Positions 26,972-35,709 of a stretch of 64,000 nucleotides of DNA are shown in pieces. Source of the stretch: Palleronia pelagia (lineage in GTDB: Bacteria; Pseudomonadota; Alphaproteobacteria; Rhodobacterales; Rhodobacteraceae); contig NZ_FOCM01000004.1 of assembly GCF_900110115.1 (NCBI RefSeq), forward strand, positions 124,001 to 188,000. Reading direction: 5' to 3'. The first letter of the stretch is position 1; every line of letters starts with the position of its first letter. The translations under genes and the position numbers were made by a program. A model generated the notes under the pieces. The model saw only the letters and a program-made list of their open reading frames with translations, was not told the origin of the DNA and ran no database searches.

Positions 26972-28126
26972 ATGACCGTCGTCCCCATCACGTCCGCCGA
27001 CCTGGACGCCGTCGAGGTCTCGTGGTTCTCGGCGCTCTGCTCGGACGACTACCAGTTCCTGGGCGTGCCCGACGGTGCGCTGCGGTCGAGCTGGGCGCAT
27101 TGCTCGTCGATCCTGAAAGAGGCCGAAGCCCAGGGCTTCCGCAACATCCTATGTCCGTCCTCGTACCAGGTCGGGCAGGACACGCTGAGCTTCGTTGCCG
27201 GCGGCGCAGCCATCACGGACCGGATCAACATGCTGGCCGCCATCCGCTGCGGCGAGATGCAGCCGATCATGCTGGCGCGCACGGTGGCCACGCTGGACCA
27301 CATGCTGGAAGGACGGCTGACGCTGAACGTGATCTCGTCGGACTTCCCGGGCGAGAAAGCCGAAAGCGCCTATCGCTACCAACGCTCGCGCGAGGTGGTC
27401 GAGATCCTCAAGCAGGCCTGGACCCAAGACGAAATCAACTTCAGCGGAGAAGTCTATGATTTCAAGGGTATTTCCACCGATCCCGCGAAGCCCTACCAGA
27501 CCGGCGGGCCGCTGCTTTATTTCGGCGGCTATTCGCCCCCCGCGCTGGACCTGTGCGGCGAGCACTGCGATGTCTACCTCATGTGGCCCGAGCCCAAGGA
27601 GCAGATCGCCGAACGCATGAAAGCCGTCAACGAAGTCGCTGAGAAATATGACAGAACGCTGGATTATGGCCTGCGTGTCCACGTCATCGTGCGCGACACC
27701 GAGGCCGAGGCGAAGGAATACGCCGAGCACCTGGTCAGCCAGCTCGACGACGAGTACGGCACGCTGATCCGTGACCGCGCCCATGACAGCACGTCGCTGG
27801 GCGTCAGCCACCAAGCCCGCGCGCGCGAGCTGGCCGACCAGTTCGGGTATGTCGAGCCGCACCTCTGGACAGGCATCGGGCGGGCCCGCTCGGGCTGCGG
27901 CGCGGCGCTGGTCGGCAGCACGGACCAGGTGCTGTCGGAAATCGAAGCTTACAAAAAAATGGGAATCCGGGCTTTCATCTTCTCGGGCTACCCGCATCTT
28001 GATGAGTGCAAGTCGGCGGGCCAGCGTCTCCTGCCGAACCTGGAAACCTGTTCCCTGCCGGAGGCCTATGGCCGTGTGCCGCAGGGGATGCCGCAGACCC
28101 CTCTCGGGGCAGGAGAACGCCGCTGA
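26972..28126 (+). CDS. LLM-class FMN-dependent monooxygenase, SsuD/SmoC-like
   Basis: A 384-aa luciferase-like (TIM-barrel) flavin monooxygenase. The C-terminal GCGAALVGSTDQV and SGYPHLDE (about 338-345) are hallmarks of the alkanesulfonate-monooxygenase branch; LEGRLTLNVISSD (about 112-124) is the flavin-site region. Such enzymes use reduced FMN from a partner reductase and O2 to break C-S bonds of sulfonates. The partner is probably the flavin reductase encoded at 29013. With an AKR in between, the set resembles SmoC-SmoB-SmoA of the sulfoquinovose monooxygenase pathway. The start at 26972 has AGAGAGG upstream. Its stop overlaps the AKR start. Confidence 0.82.
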   Translation: MTVVPITSADLDAVEVSWFSALCSDDYQFLGVPDGALRSSWAHCSSILKEAEAQGFRNILCPSSYQVGQDTLSFVAGGAAITDRINMLAAIRCGEMQPIMLARTVATLDHMLEGRLTLNVISSDFPGEKAESAYRYQRSREVVEILKQAWTQDEINFSGEVYDFKGISTDPAKPYQTGGPLLYFGGYSPPALDLCGEHCDVYLMWPEPKEQIAERMKAVNEVAEKYDRTLDYGLRVHVIVRDTEAEAKEYAEHLVSQLDDEYGTLIRDRAHDSTSLGVSHQARARELADQFGYVEPHLWTGIGRARSGCGAALVGSTDQVLSEIEAYKKMGIRAFIFSGYPHLDECKSAGQRLLPNLETCSLPEAYGRVPQGMPQTPLGAGERR

Positions 28127-29016
28127 TGCAACGTGTCGAGCTTGGAAATGATGTCAGCCTCAGCCGCATCCTGTACGGGATGTGGCGGCTGACCGACGAC
28201 GACACCGCGCCGGAGCATATCCGCGACAAGATCGAGGCCTGCCTGGACCAGGGCATCACCACCATGGACCAGGCCGACATCTACGGCGGCTACATGGCGG
28301 AAGAGGCGCTGGGGGCCGCGCTGACGCCGGAGCTGCGCAAGCGCATCGAGATCGTCACCAAATGCGACATCGTCGCGCCGGCCGGCCGCCACGCCAAGGC
28401 GCGGGTGAAGCACTACGACACCAGCCGCGCCCATATCGAGGCGTCGGTCGAACAGTCGCTGAAGCTGATGGGTATCGACGAGATCGACCTGCTGCTGATC
28501 CACCGCCCCGACCCCTTCATGGATCACCACGAGACCGGCGCGGTTCTGGACGAGCTGGTGGCCTCGGGCAAGGTCCGCGCCGTGGGCGTTTCGAACTTCA
28601 GGCGCCATGACTGGACGCTGCTGCAATCGGCCATGAAGACCAAGCTGGTCGCCAACCAGATCGAGATGTCGCTGGCCGAGATCGCGCCCTTCACCAACGG
28701 CGACCTGGCCCTCATCCAGGAATTCGGCGCCGCGCCCATGGCGTGGTCGCCCCTTGGCGGCGGCGAGCTGATGACCGGCAAGGGCGGCCACACCAAGCTG
28801 CGCACCCGGCTGAGCGAGTATTCCCAGCGCGAAGGCTGCGACATGGCGGCCGTGGCCGTGGCCTGGCTGATGGCGCACCCGGCGGGCATCCTTCCGGTGA
28901 TGGGCACCAACAACATCAAGCGCATCAAGACGCTGGCCAAGGCCGCCGACGTGAGCCTCAGCCGCGAGGACTGGTTCGACCTCTACACCTGCGCCCTGGG
29001 CCGCGAGGTGGCGTGA
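28126..29016 (+). CDS. aldo/keto reductase (YdhF/SmoB-like)
   Basis: A 296-aa NAD(P)H-dependent TIM-barrel reductase. The catalytic tetrad is visible: D51 and Y56 in QADIYGGY, K79 in VTKCD, H126 in LLIHRPDP. The start overlaps the monooxygenase stop (TGATG), and its own end overlaps the flavin reductase start (GTGA), so the three are translated as a unit. If the monooxygenase removes sulfite from a sugar sulfonate, the product is a sugar dialdehyde, and this reductase would convert it to the plain sugar as SmoB does. Family call firm, substrate inferred. Confidence 0.85.
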   Translation: MQRVELGNDVSLSRILYGMWRLTDDDTAPEHIRDKIEACLDQGITTMDQADIYGGYMAEEALGAALTPELRKRIEIVTKCDIVAPAGRHAKARVKHYDTSRAHIEASVEQSLKLMGIDEIDLLLIHRPDPFMDHHETGAVLDELVASGKVRAVGVSNFRRHDWTLLQSAMKTKLVANQIEMSLAEIAPFTNGDLALIQEFGAAPMAWSPLGGGELMTGKGGHTKLRTRLSEYSQREGCDMAAVAVAWLMAHPAGILPVMGTNNIKRIKTLAKAADVSLSREDWFDLYTCALGREVA

Positions 29017-29525
29017 CCGTGGCGCCGCCCGAGCCTTTCCAGCGCGCCGACCTGGGCGACGCGCGCGCCCTGCGACAGGCCTTGGGGCGGTTCGCCACCG
29101 GTGTGACCGTGGTGACCACCGATGCCGAGACCGGTCCGCTGGGCATTACTGCGAACAGCTTTTCATCTGTCTCGCTGGACCCGCCGCTGGTGCTGTGGTC
29201 GCCCGCCAAGGCCTCGCGCCGCTTCGGCCCGTTCACCGAATGCGATGCTTTCGCGATCCACGTCCTTGGGGATTCCCAGTCCGAACTGGCGAAGAATTTC
29301 GTCACCGAGGGCGATATCTTCGACCGTCTGGATTGGTCGCGCGCCGAGGACGGAACGCCCCTGATCGAGGGCTGCCTCGCGCGGTTCTATTGCCGGATGC
29401 ACGCGATTCACGACGCGGGCGATCACGCGATCGTCGTCGGCCGGGTCGCAGGCGCGACCTATCGCGAGGGTGCGCCACTGGTCTTTTCAGGCGGCCAATT
29501 CGGGCTGTTCAGCGGTCTGGATTGA
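29013..29525 (+). CDS. flavin reductase domain protein (SmoA/RutF-like)
   Basis: A 170-aa protein from a GTG overlapping the AKR stop. FATGVTVVTTDAETGPLGITANSFSSVSLDPPLVLW (split over about 23-58) is the FMN-binding core of the flavin reductase-like family, and AIVVGRVAGATYREGAPLVFSGGQFG is its end. It should reduce FMN or FAD with NAD(P)H and hand it to the monooxygenase at 26972, forming a two-component system. Placement directly within the operon supports this pairing. Confidence 0.88.
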   Translation: MTVAPPEPFQRADLGDARALRQALGRFATGVTVVTTDAETGPLGITANSFSSVSLDPPLVLWSPAKASRRFGPFTECDAFAIHVLGDSQSELAKNFVTEGDIFDRLDWSRAEDGTPLIEGCLARFYCRMHAIHDAGDHAIVVGRVAGATYREGAPLVFSGGQFGLFSGLD

Positions 29526-29589
29526 CGCCAGACTGAGGCACGGGACGACCCCGGATCAACCGGGGCGTCCATAAAGGGAGGATCGGCGC

Positions 29590-30171
29590 ATGCGCGTCCT
29601 GAAGGGCCTTTTGTGGCCTTTCCAGACATGGAACGACTTGGTGCTGCCCGTCGGGCGCATCGTCGCCATCATTGCGATCGCCCTGATGGTGGTGGCGATC
29701 CTGGTGCAGGTCTTTTTCCGCTACGTCCTCAACAACGCCCTGCCTTGGCCGGACGAGGCCGCGCGCTTCATGATGCTGTGGATGACCGGCCTGATGGCGC
29801 CCATGGCCTATCGCCGGGGCGGGTTTGTGGCCATCGACACGCTGCCCATGATGCTGCCGCGTGCAGCGGCCGCCGCGCTGTCCATCGCGCTGCTGCTGAT
29901 CGCGGGCATCGTGCTGGCGGTGGCCGTGCGCATCGGCTGGTCCGAGGTCACGGGCTTCGGCGGCCGGTTCGCCACCGCGTCCCTGTACCTGCCCCTGCCC
30001 GACGGCTGGTTTCGCATCCCGCGCAGCTGGATGATGGCAAGCCTTCTGGTGGGTGTCGTGCTGCTGCTGATCGTGAATATCGAGCTGATCCTGCGCAGCA
30101 TCCTGCGGCTGTTGGGGGCGCGGGACCTGAAGGATCTTGCCCCCGCCGAAGAAGAGATCATGGCGGAATGA
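29590..30171 (+). CDS. TRAP transporter small permease subunit (DctQ type)
   Basis: A 193-aa membrane protein with four hydrophobic segments. RYVLNNALPWPDEAARFMMLWM (about 42-63) is the DctQ family core, including the conserved W-x-E/D block. GGAGGATCGGCGC precedes the start. With the large permease and the binding protein downstream it forms a complete tripartite TRAP importer driven by an ion gradient. It follows the flavin reductase after 64 nt on the same strand, so it is likely the same operon. Confidence 0.9.
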   Translation: MRVLKGLLWPFQTWNDLVLPVGRIVAIIAIALMVVAILVQVFFRYVLNNALPWPDEAARFMMLWMTGLMAPMAYRRGGFVAIDTLPMMLPRAAAAALSIALLLIAGIVLAVAVRIGWSEVTGFGGRFATASLYLPLPDGWFRIPRSWMMASLLVGVVLLLIVNIELILRSILRLLGARDLKDLAPAEEEIMAE

Positions 30172-30172
30172 C

Positions 30173-31462
30173 ATGCTGATCTGGTTCCTGCCCGTCTTCC
30201 TGGTGTTCCTGGTCATCGGCCTGCCGGTCTTCTTCGGGCTGCTGGCCGCGCCCGGAATCCTGCTTTGGCTCAACGGGCAGGAACGCGATATCACGCTGCT
30301 TTACCGCAATGTCTATAACGGGATGGACAGCTTCCCGCTGATGGCGATCCCGTTTTTCATGCTGGCGGGAGAGCTGATGAACAAGGGCGGCATCACCGAG
30401 CGGCTGGTCGAATTCAGCCAGGCGCTGATGGGCCACCTGCGGGGCGGGCTGGCGCATGTGAACGTTCTGTCGTCGATGCTGTTCGCCGGACTGTCTGGCT
30501 CGGCCGTCGCCGATACCTCGGCGCTGGGCTCGATGCTGATACCGGCGATGGAGAAGCAGGGCTATACCCGCAAGTTCGCCGCAGCCATCACGGCCGCAAG
30601 CTCGGTCATCGGGCCGATCATCCCGCCCTCGGGCATCATGATCATCTACGCCTACGTGATGGGCGAATCCGTGGCCGCGCTGTTCCTCGCCGGGATCGTG
30701 CCGGGCGCCCTTGTGGGCATCGGGCTGATGCTGGTCATCAAGGTGATGGCCGACAAGTACGACTTCCCCGTCGCGGGCCGCAAGACGACCTGGGGCGAGC
30801 GCGGGCAAGCCAGCCTCAAGGCGTTCTTCCCGCTGATGACGCCGGTCATCATCATGGGCGGCATCCTCGCGGGCGTGTTCACCCCGACCGAGGCCGCCGC
30901 CATCGCCGTGGCCTACGCGCTGTTCATCGGGCTTTTCGTGCTGCGGACGCTGAAATTCAGCGAGATCCCCGAGGTGCTGAGCCGCGCGGCGACGACCTCG
31001 GCGGTGGTGCTGCTGCTGGTGGGCGCGGCCATGGCGTTCAAGACCGTCGTGTCCCTGTCACACGCGCCGGAGATCATGGCGGACTATATCCTGTCGCTGT
31101 CGGAAAACCCGCTGATGCTGCTGTTCCTGATCAACCTGCTGCTGTTCGCGGTGGGCATGTTCCTGGACGCCGGACCGGCCATCATCATACTCGGGCCGAT
31201 CTTGGGGCCGATCTTCGTCGACCTGGGCGTCGATCCCATCCACTTCGCCATCATCATGTCGGTGAACCTGACCGTGGGCCTCGCCACGCCGCCCATGGGG
31301 CTGGTGCTGTTCGTCGCCTCGTCGGTCTCGGGCGAACGGGTCGAGGCGATTTCCAAGGCGATCCTGCCGTTCCTGGCCGTCGAGATCCTGGTGATCTTCC
31401 TCATCACCTACGTCCCCGGCATTTCCATGACGATCCCGCGCCTGACGGGCTTCGCGAACTGA
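30173..31462 (+). CDS. TRAP transporter large permease subunit (DctM type)
   Basis: About 429 aa from the ATG at 30173, one base after the small-subunit stop. About twelve hydrophobic segments; PLMAIPFFMLAGELMN, SGSAVADTSALGSMLIPAM and FTPTEAAAIAVAYA are the DctM signatures. It carries substrate across the inner membrane together with DctQ. The N-terminus MLIWFLPVFLVFLVI begins the first helix directly, which supports this start over an upstream in-frame one. Confidence 0.93.
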   Translation: MLIWFLPVFLVFLVIGLPVFFGLLAAPGILLWLNGQERDITLLYRNVYNGMDSFPLMAIPFFMLAGELMNKGGITERLVEFSQALMGHLRGGLAHVNVLSSMLFAGLSGSAVADTSALGSMLIPAMEKQGYTRKFAAAITAASSVIGPIIPPSGIMIIYAYVMGESVAALFLAGIVPGALVGIGLMLVIKVMADKYDFPVAGRKTTWGERGQASLKAFFPLMTPVIIMGGILAGVFTPTEAAAIAVAYALFIGLFVLRTLKFSEIPEVLSRAATTSAVVLLLVGAAMAFKTVVSLSHAPEIMADYILSLSENPLMLLFLINLLLFAVGMFLDAGPAIIILGPILGPIFVDLGVDPIHFAIIMSVNLTVGLATPPMGLVLFVASSVSGERVEAISKAILPFLAVEILVIFLITYVPGISMTIPRLTGFAN

Positions 31463-31483
31463 ACTCAACAAGGGAGAGAAAGA

Positions 31484-32551
31484 ATGTTGAAACACCTGAC
31501 CACCGCCGCGATCTCCGCGGCCCTGCTTGGCGGCACGGCCATCGCCGCCTACGCCCAGGACACCATCACCCTGCGCGCCACCGCGAACTCGAACGAGAAC
31601 GACGAGGACTATGACGGCCTGGTCGTCTTCAAGAACTTCGTCGAGCAGGCCAGCAACGGCGCCATCGAAGTCGAGATGTTCATCGGCACCCAGCTCTGCT
31701 CGAACGGGGCGGAATGCATGCAGGGCGTCGCCGACGGCTCCATCGACATCTACGTGTCGACCTCGGGCGGCACCTCGGGCATCTTCCCCTTCGTGCAGGT
31801 GCTGGACCTGCCCTACCTGATGGCGAACGACCGCGTGGCCGAGGGCGTGCTGGAATCCGGCACCGAGTTCGTGACCACCATGCAGGACATGGTCGAGGAG
31901 ACGTCGGGCGGCGCGATCAAGCTGATGACCATCGGCAACACCGGCGGCTGGCGCAACTTCGCCAACACCCAGCGCCGGGTCGAGACGCCCGCCGACCTGG
32001 AAGGGCTGAAGATCCGGACCGTCGTGGCCGACCTGCCGCAGGAGCTGGTCCGCGCGCTGGGGGCCTCGCCCACCCCGATCCCGTGGCCCGAGCTGTTCAC
32101 CTCGTTCCAGACGGGCGTTGTCGAAGGCTCGAAGAACGGCATCACCGACATCATGGGCATGAAGTTCCCCGATGCGGGCCTGCAATACCTGACGCTGGAC
32201 GGCCACGCCTACATGGGCGCCCTGTGGTTCATGAACGGCGAGCGGTTCAACGGCATGTCGGACGAGCAGAAGCGCGTCATCGTGGATGGCTTCTACCAGC
32301 TGCAACAGGCGACCTTCGCCTCGCCCAAGCGCAAGTCCATCGAAGCCTACCAGGCGTTCCAGGACGGCGGCGGTGATCTCTACGTGCCGACCCCGGACCA
32401 GAAGGCCATGTTCGCCGAGGCCGCCCAGCCGGTCTACGAGTGGTTCCAGCAGAACGTGGACGGCGGCGAAGCAGTCTACAACGCCATGACCGCCACCGTG
32501 GAAGAGGTCGAGGCCGAGATCGAAGCCCAGCGCGAGGCGACGATCCAGTAA
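31484..32551 (+). CDS. TRAP transporter substrate-binding protein (DctP type)
   Basis: A 355-aa periplasmic protein with signal peptide (MLKHLTTAAISAALLGGTAIAAYAQ). The anion-binding Arg of DctP proteins is present in GLKIRTVVADL (R178), followed by PTPIPWPELFTSFQTGVVEG, the usual ligand-pocket block. That Arg normally pairs with a carboxylate and could equally hold a sulfonate. AAGGGAGAGAAAGA precedes the start, and an intrinsic terminator follows, closing the operon. It captures the substrate for the permease genes upstream; ligand not known. Confidence 0.92.
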   Translation: MLKHLTTAAISAALLGGTAIAAYAQDTITLRATANSNENDEDYDGLVVFKNFVEQASNGAIEVEMFIGTQLCSNGAECMQGVADGSIDIYVSTSGGTSGIFPFVQVLDLPYLMANDRVAEGVLESGTEFVTTMQDMVEETSGGAIKLMTIGNTGGWRNFANTQRRVETPADLEGLKIRTVVADLPQELVRALGASPTPIPWPELFTSFQTGVVEGSKNGITDIMGMKFPDAGLQYLTLDGHAYMGALWFMNGERFNGMSDEQKRVIVDGFYQLQQATFASPKRKSIEAYQAFQDGGGDLYVPTPDQKAMFAEAAQPVYEWFQQNVDGGEAVYNAMTATVEEVEAEIEAQREATIQ

Positions 32552-32572
32552 ATCGCGATCCCCGTTGATCGC

Positions 32573-32613
32573 GACGCCGCCGACCCTTGTGGGTTCGGCG
32601 GCGTCTTTCTTTT
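32573..32613 (+). terminator. intrinsic terminator of the TRAP operon
   Basis: GACGCCGCCGACCC (32573-32586), a 4-nt loop, then GGGTTCGGCGGCGTC (32591-32605; one extra T) and the run TTTCTTTT (32606-32613). A strong stem with a T-run 22 nt after the binding-protein stop. Confidence 0.85.
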
Positions 32614-32662
32614 GCTGTCCTGCATACTAGCCAAGCGGCCCGGGCGCGGTGGCCGTGCCGTC

Positions 32663-33130
32663 CTACCCCGAATCGCTCAGGGTGCTGCGCCGGTCCTCGA
32701 TCCAGCGGATCGCGACGAGGCCCAGCGCCAGCGCCAGCACGGCCGCCGCGATCCCCATGAGGAAGCTGCCGGTCGCGTTGTCGACCTCGAGCACGATGAG
32801 CTTGCGCACCACCGCCAGCATGCCGATCGTGATGACGGTGCGAAGCTGCCCGAAACCGTGGTCGCCCAACACCATCTGCCGGATCGAATGCGCGAGCTCC
32901 ACCGCGATGACCGCGGCCAGGACCCGGTCGAACAACGTCTGGAATTGCACGTAATCCAGCTCGGCATTCTCGGCCAGCGTGACGCCGATGACCGTGCGCA
33001 GGAAAGAATACACCGCCAGCAAAACGACCATCATCATGCCGATCAGGATGACGCCCGAGACCAGTCTCTCGAACCAGCCATACGCCCGGAGGACGGGACT
33101 TCTGCTTTCTTCGGCGCCCTTGTCGGCCAT
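32663..33130 (-). CDS. PsiE-like small membrane protein
   Basis: A 155-aa inner-membrane protein with four hydrophobic segments and length typical of the phosphate-starvation-inducible PsiE family. RLVSGVILIGMMMVVLLAVYSFLRTVIG, AELAHSIRQ-like helix (VELAHSIRQMVLGDHG) and RTVITIGMLAVVRKLIVLE match the family pattern. Function is unknown; no Pho-type promoter was recognised. The ATG at 33130 is preferred over an in-frame extension. Convergent with the TRAP operon and divergent from lysC. Confidence 0.75.
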   Translation of the reverse strand: MADKGAEESRSPVLRAYGWFERLVSGVILIGMMMVVLLAVYSFLRTVIGVTLAENAELDYVQFQTLFDRVLAAVIAVELAHSIRQMVLGDHGFGQLRTVITIGMLAVVRKLIVLEVDNATGSFLMGIAAAVLALALGLVAIRWIEDRRSTLSDSG

Positions 33131-33249
33131 GGAGGTATCGCTCTCCCTTCGGCAGGCCACCTAGGGCGCGATGGCCTCGGGGCGAGCCGACGCTTGCGCC
33201 CGCCCGGCCCAAAACATACACACGCGCGGAATGTCAGGAAGGGGGCGCC

Positions 33250-34488
33250 ATGTCGGTGCTGGTGATGAAATTCGGCGGCACGTCGGTCGCGACGCTGGAT
33301 CGGATCAAGCGCGCGGCCAAGCGCGTGGGGCGCGAGGTGGCGAACGGCCACGACGTGATCGTCATCGTGTCGGCCATGTCGGGCAAGACGAACGAGCTTG
33401 TCGGCTGGGTCGGCGAGACCTCGCCGCTGTTCGACGCGCGCGAATACGACGCCGTGGTCAGCTCGGGCGAGAACGTGACCGCGGGCCTCATGGCGCTGAC
33501 CCTGCAGGAAATGGATATCCCCGCGCGCAGCTGGCAGGGCTGGCAGGTGCCGCTCAAGACCAACGGCGCCCATGGCGCGGCCCGGATCGAGGAGATCCCG
33601 ACCGACAACCTGAATGCCAAGTTCGGCCAGGGCATGCGCGTGGCCGTGGTCGCGGGCTTCCAGGGGATCAGCCCCGAGGGCCGCATCACCACGCTGGGGC
33701 GCGGCGGCTCGGACACCACCGCCGTGGCCTTCGCCGCCGCCTTCGAAGCGGTGCGCTGCGACATCTACACCGACGTGGACGGGGTCTATACCACCGACCC
33801 GCGGATCACGTCGAAGGCCCGCAAGCTCGACCGGATCGCCTTCGAGGAGATGCTGGAACTGGCGAGCCTCGGCGCCAAGGTGCTGCAAACCCGCTCGGTC
33901 GAGCTGGCGATGCGCTACAAGGTCAAGCTCAGGGTGCTGAGCTCGTTCGACGAATACGATGAAACCGCCGGAACGCTGGTCTGCGAAGAGGACGAAGTCA
34001 TGGAAAACAACGTGGTTGCCGGTGTCGCCTATTCCCGCGACGAGGCGAAGATGACGCTGATCAGCGTGGCCGACCGCCCCGGCATCGCCGCCGCGATCTT
34101 CGGACCGCTGGCCGAGGCCGGCGTGAACGTCGACATGATCGTGCAGAACATCAGCGAGGAAGGCCGCACCGACATGACCTTCTCGTGCCCCGTCGACCAG
34201 GTGAAACGGGCCGAGCAGGCCATGGCCCAGGCCAAGGAGCGGGGCGAGATCGCCTACCACGACCTGGTGGCCGATACCGAGGTCGCGAAGGTCTCGGTGG
34301 TGGGCATCGGCATGCGCAGCCACGCCGGTGTCGCCGCGCGCATGTTCAAGTCGCTGCGCGACGAGAACGTGAACATCAAGGTCATCACCACGTCCGAGAT
34401 CAAGATCAGCGTGCTGATCGACCGGAAATACATGGAGCTGGCCGTGCAGGCGCTGCACGACACGTTCGAGCTGGAAAAGGCGGGCTGA
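33250..34488 (+). CDS. lysC: aspartate kinase
   Basis: A 412-aa enzyme that phosphorylates aspartate, first step to lysine, threonine and methionine. KFGGTSV (7-13) binds ATP; GRGGSDTTAVAFAAA and DVDGVYTTDPRI are catalytic blocks. Two ACT domains (about 265-400: TLISVADRPGIAAAIFG; VSVVGIGMRSHAGVAARMF) mark the feedback-regulated Class II type. An in-frame Met near residue 250 (VMENNVVAG) is in the position where some relatives start a separate regulatory subunit; nothing here proves such use. AGGAAGGGGGCGCC precedes the ATG. Confidence 0.96.
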   Translation: MSVLVMKFGGTSVATLDRIKRAAKRVGREVANGHDVIVIVSAMSGKTNELVGWVGETSPLFDAREYDAVVSSGENVTAGLMALTLQEMDIPARSWQGWQVPLKTNGAHGAARIEEIPTDNLNAKFGQGMRVAVVAGFQGISPEGRITTLGRGGSDTTAVAFAAAFEAVRCDIYTDVDGVYTTDPRITSKARKLDRIAFEEMLELASLGAKVLQTRSVELAMRYKVKLRVLSSFDEYDETAGTLVCEEDEVMENNVVAGVAYSRDEAKMTLISVADRPGIAAAIFGPLAEAGVNVDMIVQNISEEGRTDMTFSCPVDQVKRAEQAMAQAKERGEIAYHDLVADTEVAKVSVVGIGMRSHAGVAARMFKSLRDENVNIKVITTSEIKISVLIDRKYMELAVQALHDTFELEKAG

Positions 34489-34495
34489 CGCGCCC

Positions 34496-35587
34496 CTAGC
34501 CGCGCAGCATCCGCCGCCCGAATACGACCAGCACGAACACCGTCAGCGCCGCGGCGATCAGGCCCAGCGCGACCGCCCGGCGCACGAGGCCCGAAAGCGG
34601 CCCGAGGATGTCGGCCTCGGGCAGATAGATCATCACCGTCCAAGGCGTCCGCTCGAGCGGCAGACGCTGGACGGCGCCGCGCCAGGTCTCGCCGCCCGCC
34701 TGAAATCGCGCCAGGCGGATTTCGCCGGGGAACAGGTCGTCGATGCCCCCCTCGATGCTGTCCGCGGCCCGCGCGAGGATGGGGTCATTCCCGTCCGCCA
34801 GAGTCGCAAGGCGCAAACTATCGCCTTGGGCGGGGACCAGCAGGTCGGGATCGCGATGGGCGATGATCGTGCCGTCCTGCGCCACGATCGCCGCCGCGCC
34901 CCGGGCGCTGATATCGAGCGTCTCCAGAAAGGCCGACAGCGCGTCGATCTCGATATCCACGCCGACCACGCCCCGAAACTCGCCGTTGATGCCCCCCGTC
35001 ACGGGCGCCGAGACGGTGATACCGGGTCGGCGCGAAGTGAAGAAGACATAGGGCGCGGTCCAGGCCACGCCGCCCTGCCGCGCGGCCGCCACGTACCACG
35101 GCCGTGTCCGCGGATCGTAGTCGTCGTCGGGGTCCGTCCGGGGGTCGCTGGGCACGAAGCGCGCGTCGACGCCGACCAGCGTCACCTCGCGGACGGGCCG
35201 GGTCATGACCTGTTTCACGGTGAAGGGTGCCGTGGCAGGATCCTCGTCGCGCGACACGAAGGTGAAGCTGCCATCGGGCCGCCCCAGGTAAAGCCCGGAA
35301 AAATCGCTGCGCGTCTGCAGGATCTCGAAGAAATACCGCGCCAGCCGGTCCCGGTCAGCGGTCGCCAGCACCTGCGAGCGCGCGAGCCTGCGCGTCAGCA
35401 GGGCGGCGTCGGCGGCCGGGGTCAGGAACTCGGTGGTGAACGCCGTGGTGTCACGGGCGATCCGCTGCGTCAGCCGGTCGGCATAGCTTAGGATGATCCC
35501 CTGCCCCGTGACGTAGCTCAGCCCCAGCACGCCGAACACCGCCGCCAATTGCAGCAGCACCAGCAACGCAATTGCGCGTTTCATCAT
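34496..35587 (-). CDS. membrane-anchored dCache sensor protein without output domain
   Basis: A 363-aa protein: membrane helix 1 at about 4-26, a large periplasmic region (about 30-330), membrane helix 2 at about 336-357, and only six residues (RRMLRG) inside. The periplasmic part has the dCache features: DPRTRPWYVAA, FTSRRPGITVSAPV, GEFRGVVGVDIEIDALSAFL. Such domains bind small ligands at the head of chemoreceptors, histidine kinases or GGDEF enzymes, but none of those modules is attached here. It may work with a separate partner or be a truncated receptor. It is convergent with lysC (7 nt apart) and divergent from ptsP. Confidence 0.8.
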   Translation of the reverse strand: MMKRAIALLVLLQLAAVFGVLGLSYVTGQGIILSYADRLTQRIARDTTAFTTEFLTPAADAALLTRRLARSQVLATADRDRLARYFFEILQTRSDFSGLYLGRPDGSFTFVSRDEDPATAPFTVKQVMTRPVREVTLVGVDARFVPSDPRTDPDDDYDPRTRPWYVAAARQGGVAWTAPYVFFTSRRPGITVSAPVTGGINGEFRGVVGVDIEIDALSAFLETLDISARGAAAIVAQDGTIIAHRDPDLLVPAQGDSLRLATLADGNDPILARAADSIEGGIDDLFPGEIRLARFQAGGETWRGAVQRLPLERTPWTVMIYLPEADILGPLSGLVRRAVALGLIAAALTVFVLVVFGRRMLRG

Positions 35588-35640
35588 CGGACCACCCCTT
35601 CCGTTGCAACAGCATTGACCGCCACGGCACGAATTACCAA

Positions 35641-35663
35641 GCCCCCCCTCCCCAAGGGGGGGC
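35641..35663. promoter_or_regulatory. G/C-tract hairpin upstream of ptsP
   Basis: GCCCCCCC, a 7-nt loop, then GGGGGGGC: a perfect 8-bp stem 46 nt before the ptsP start, in the gap shared with the divergent dCache gene. It could act in a leader RNA or simply separate the two promoters. Confidence 0.35.
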
Positions 35664-35709
35664 AGAGCCGCTATAGATACGCGGCAATTTCAGAAGAGAT
35701 GCGGCTCCG

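Noticed and set aside
26891-27100. N-terminal extension of the GntR regulator
   Set aside because: It would run across the operator and into the divergent gene, and the known domain begins after 26890.
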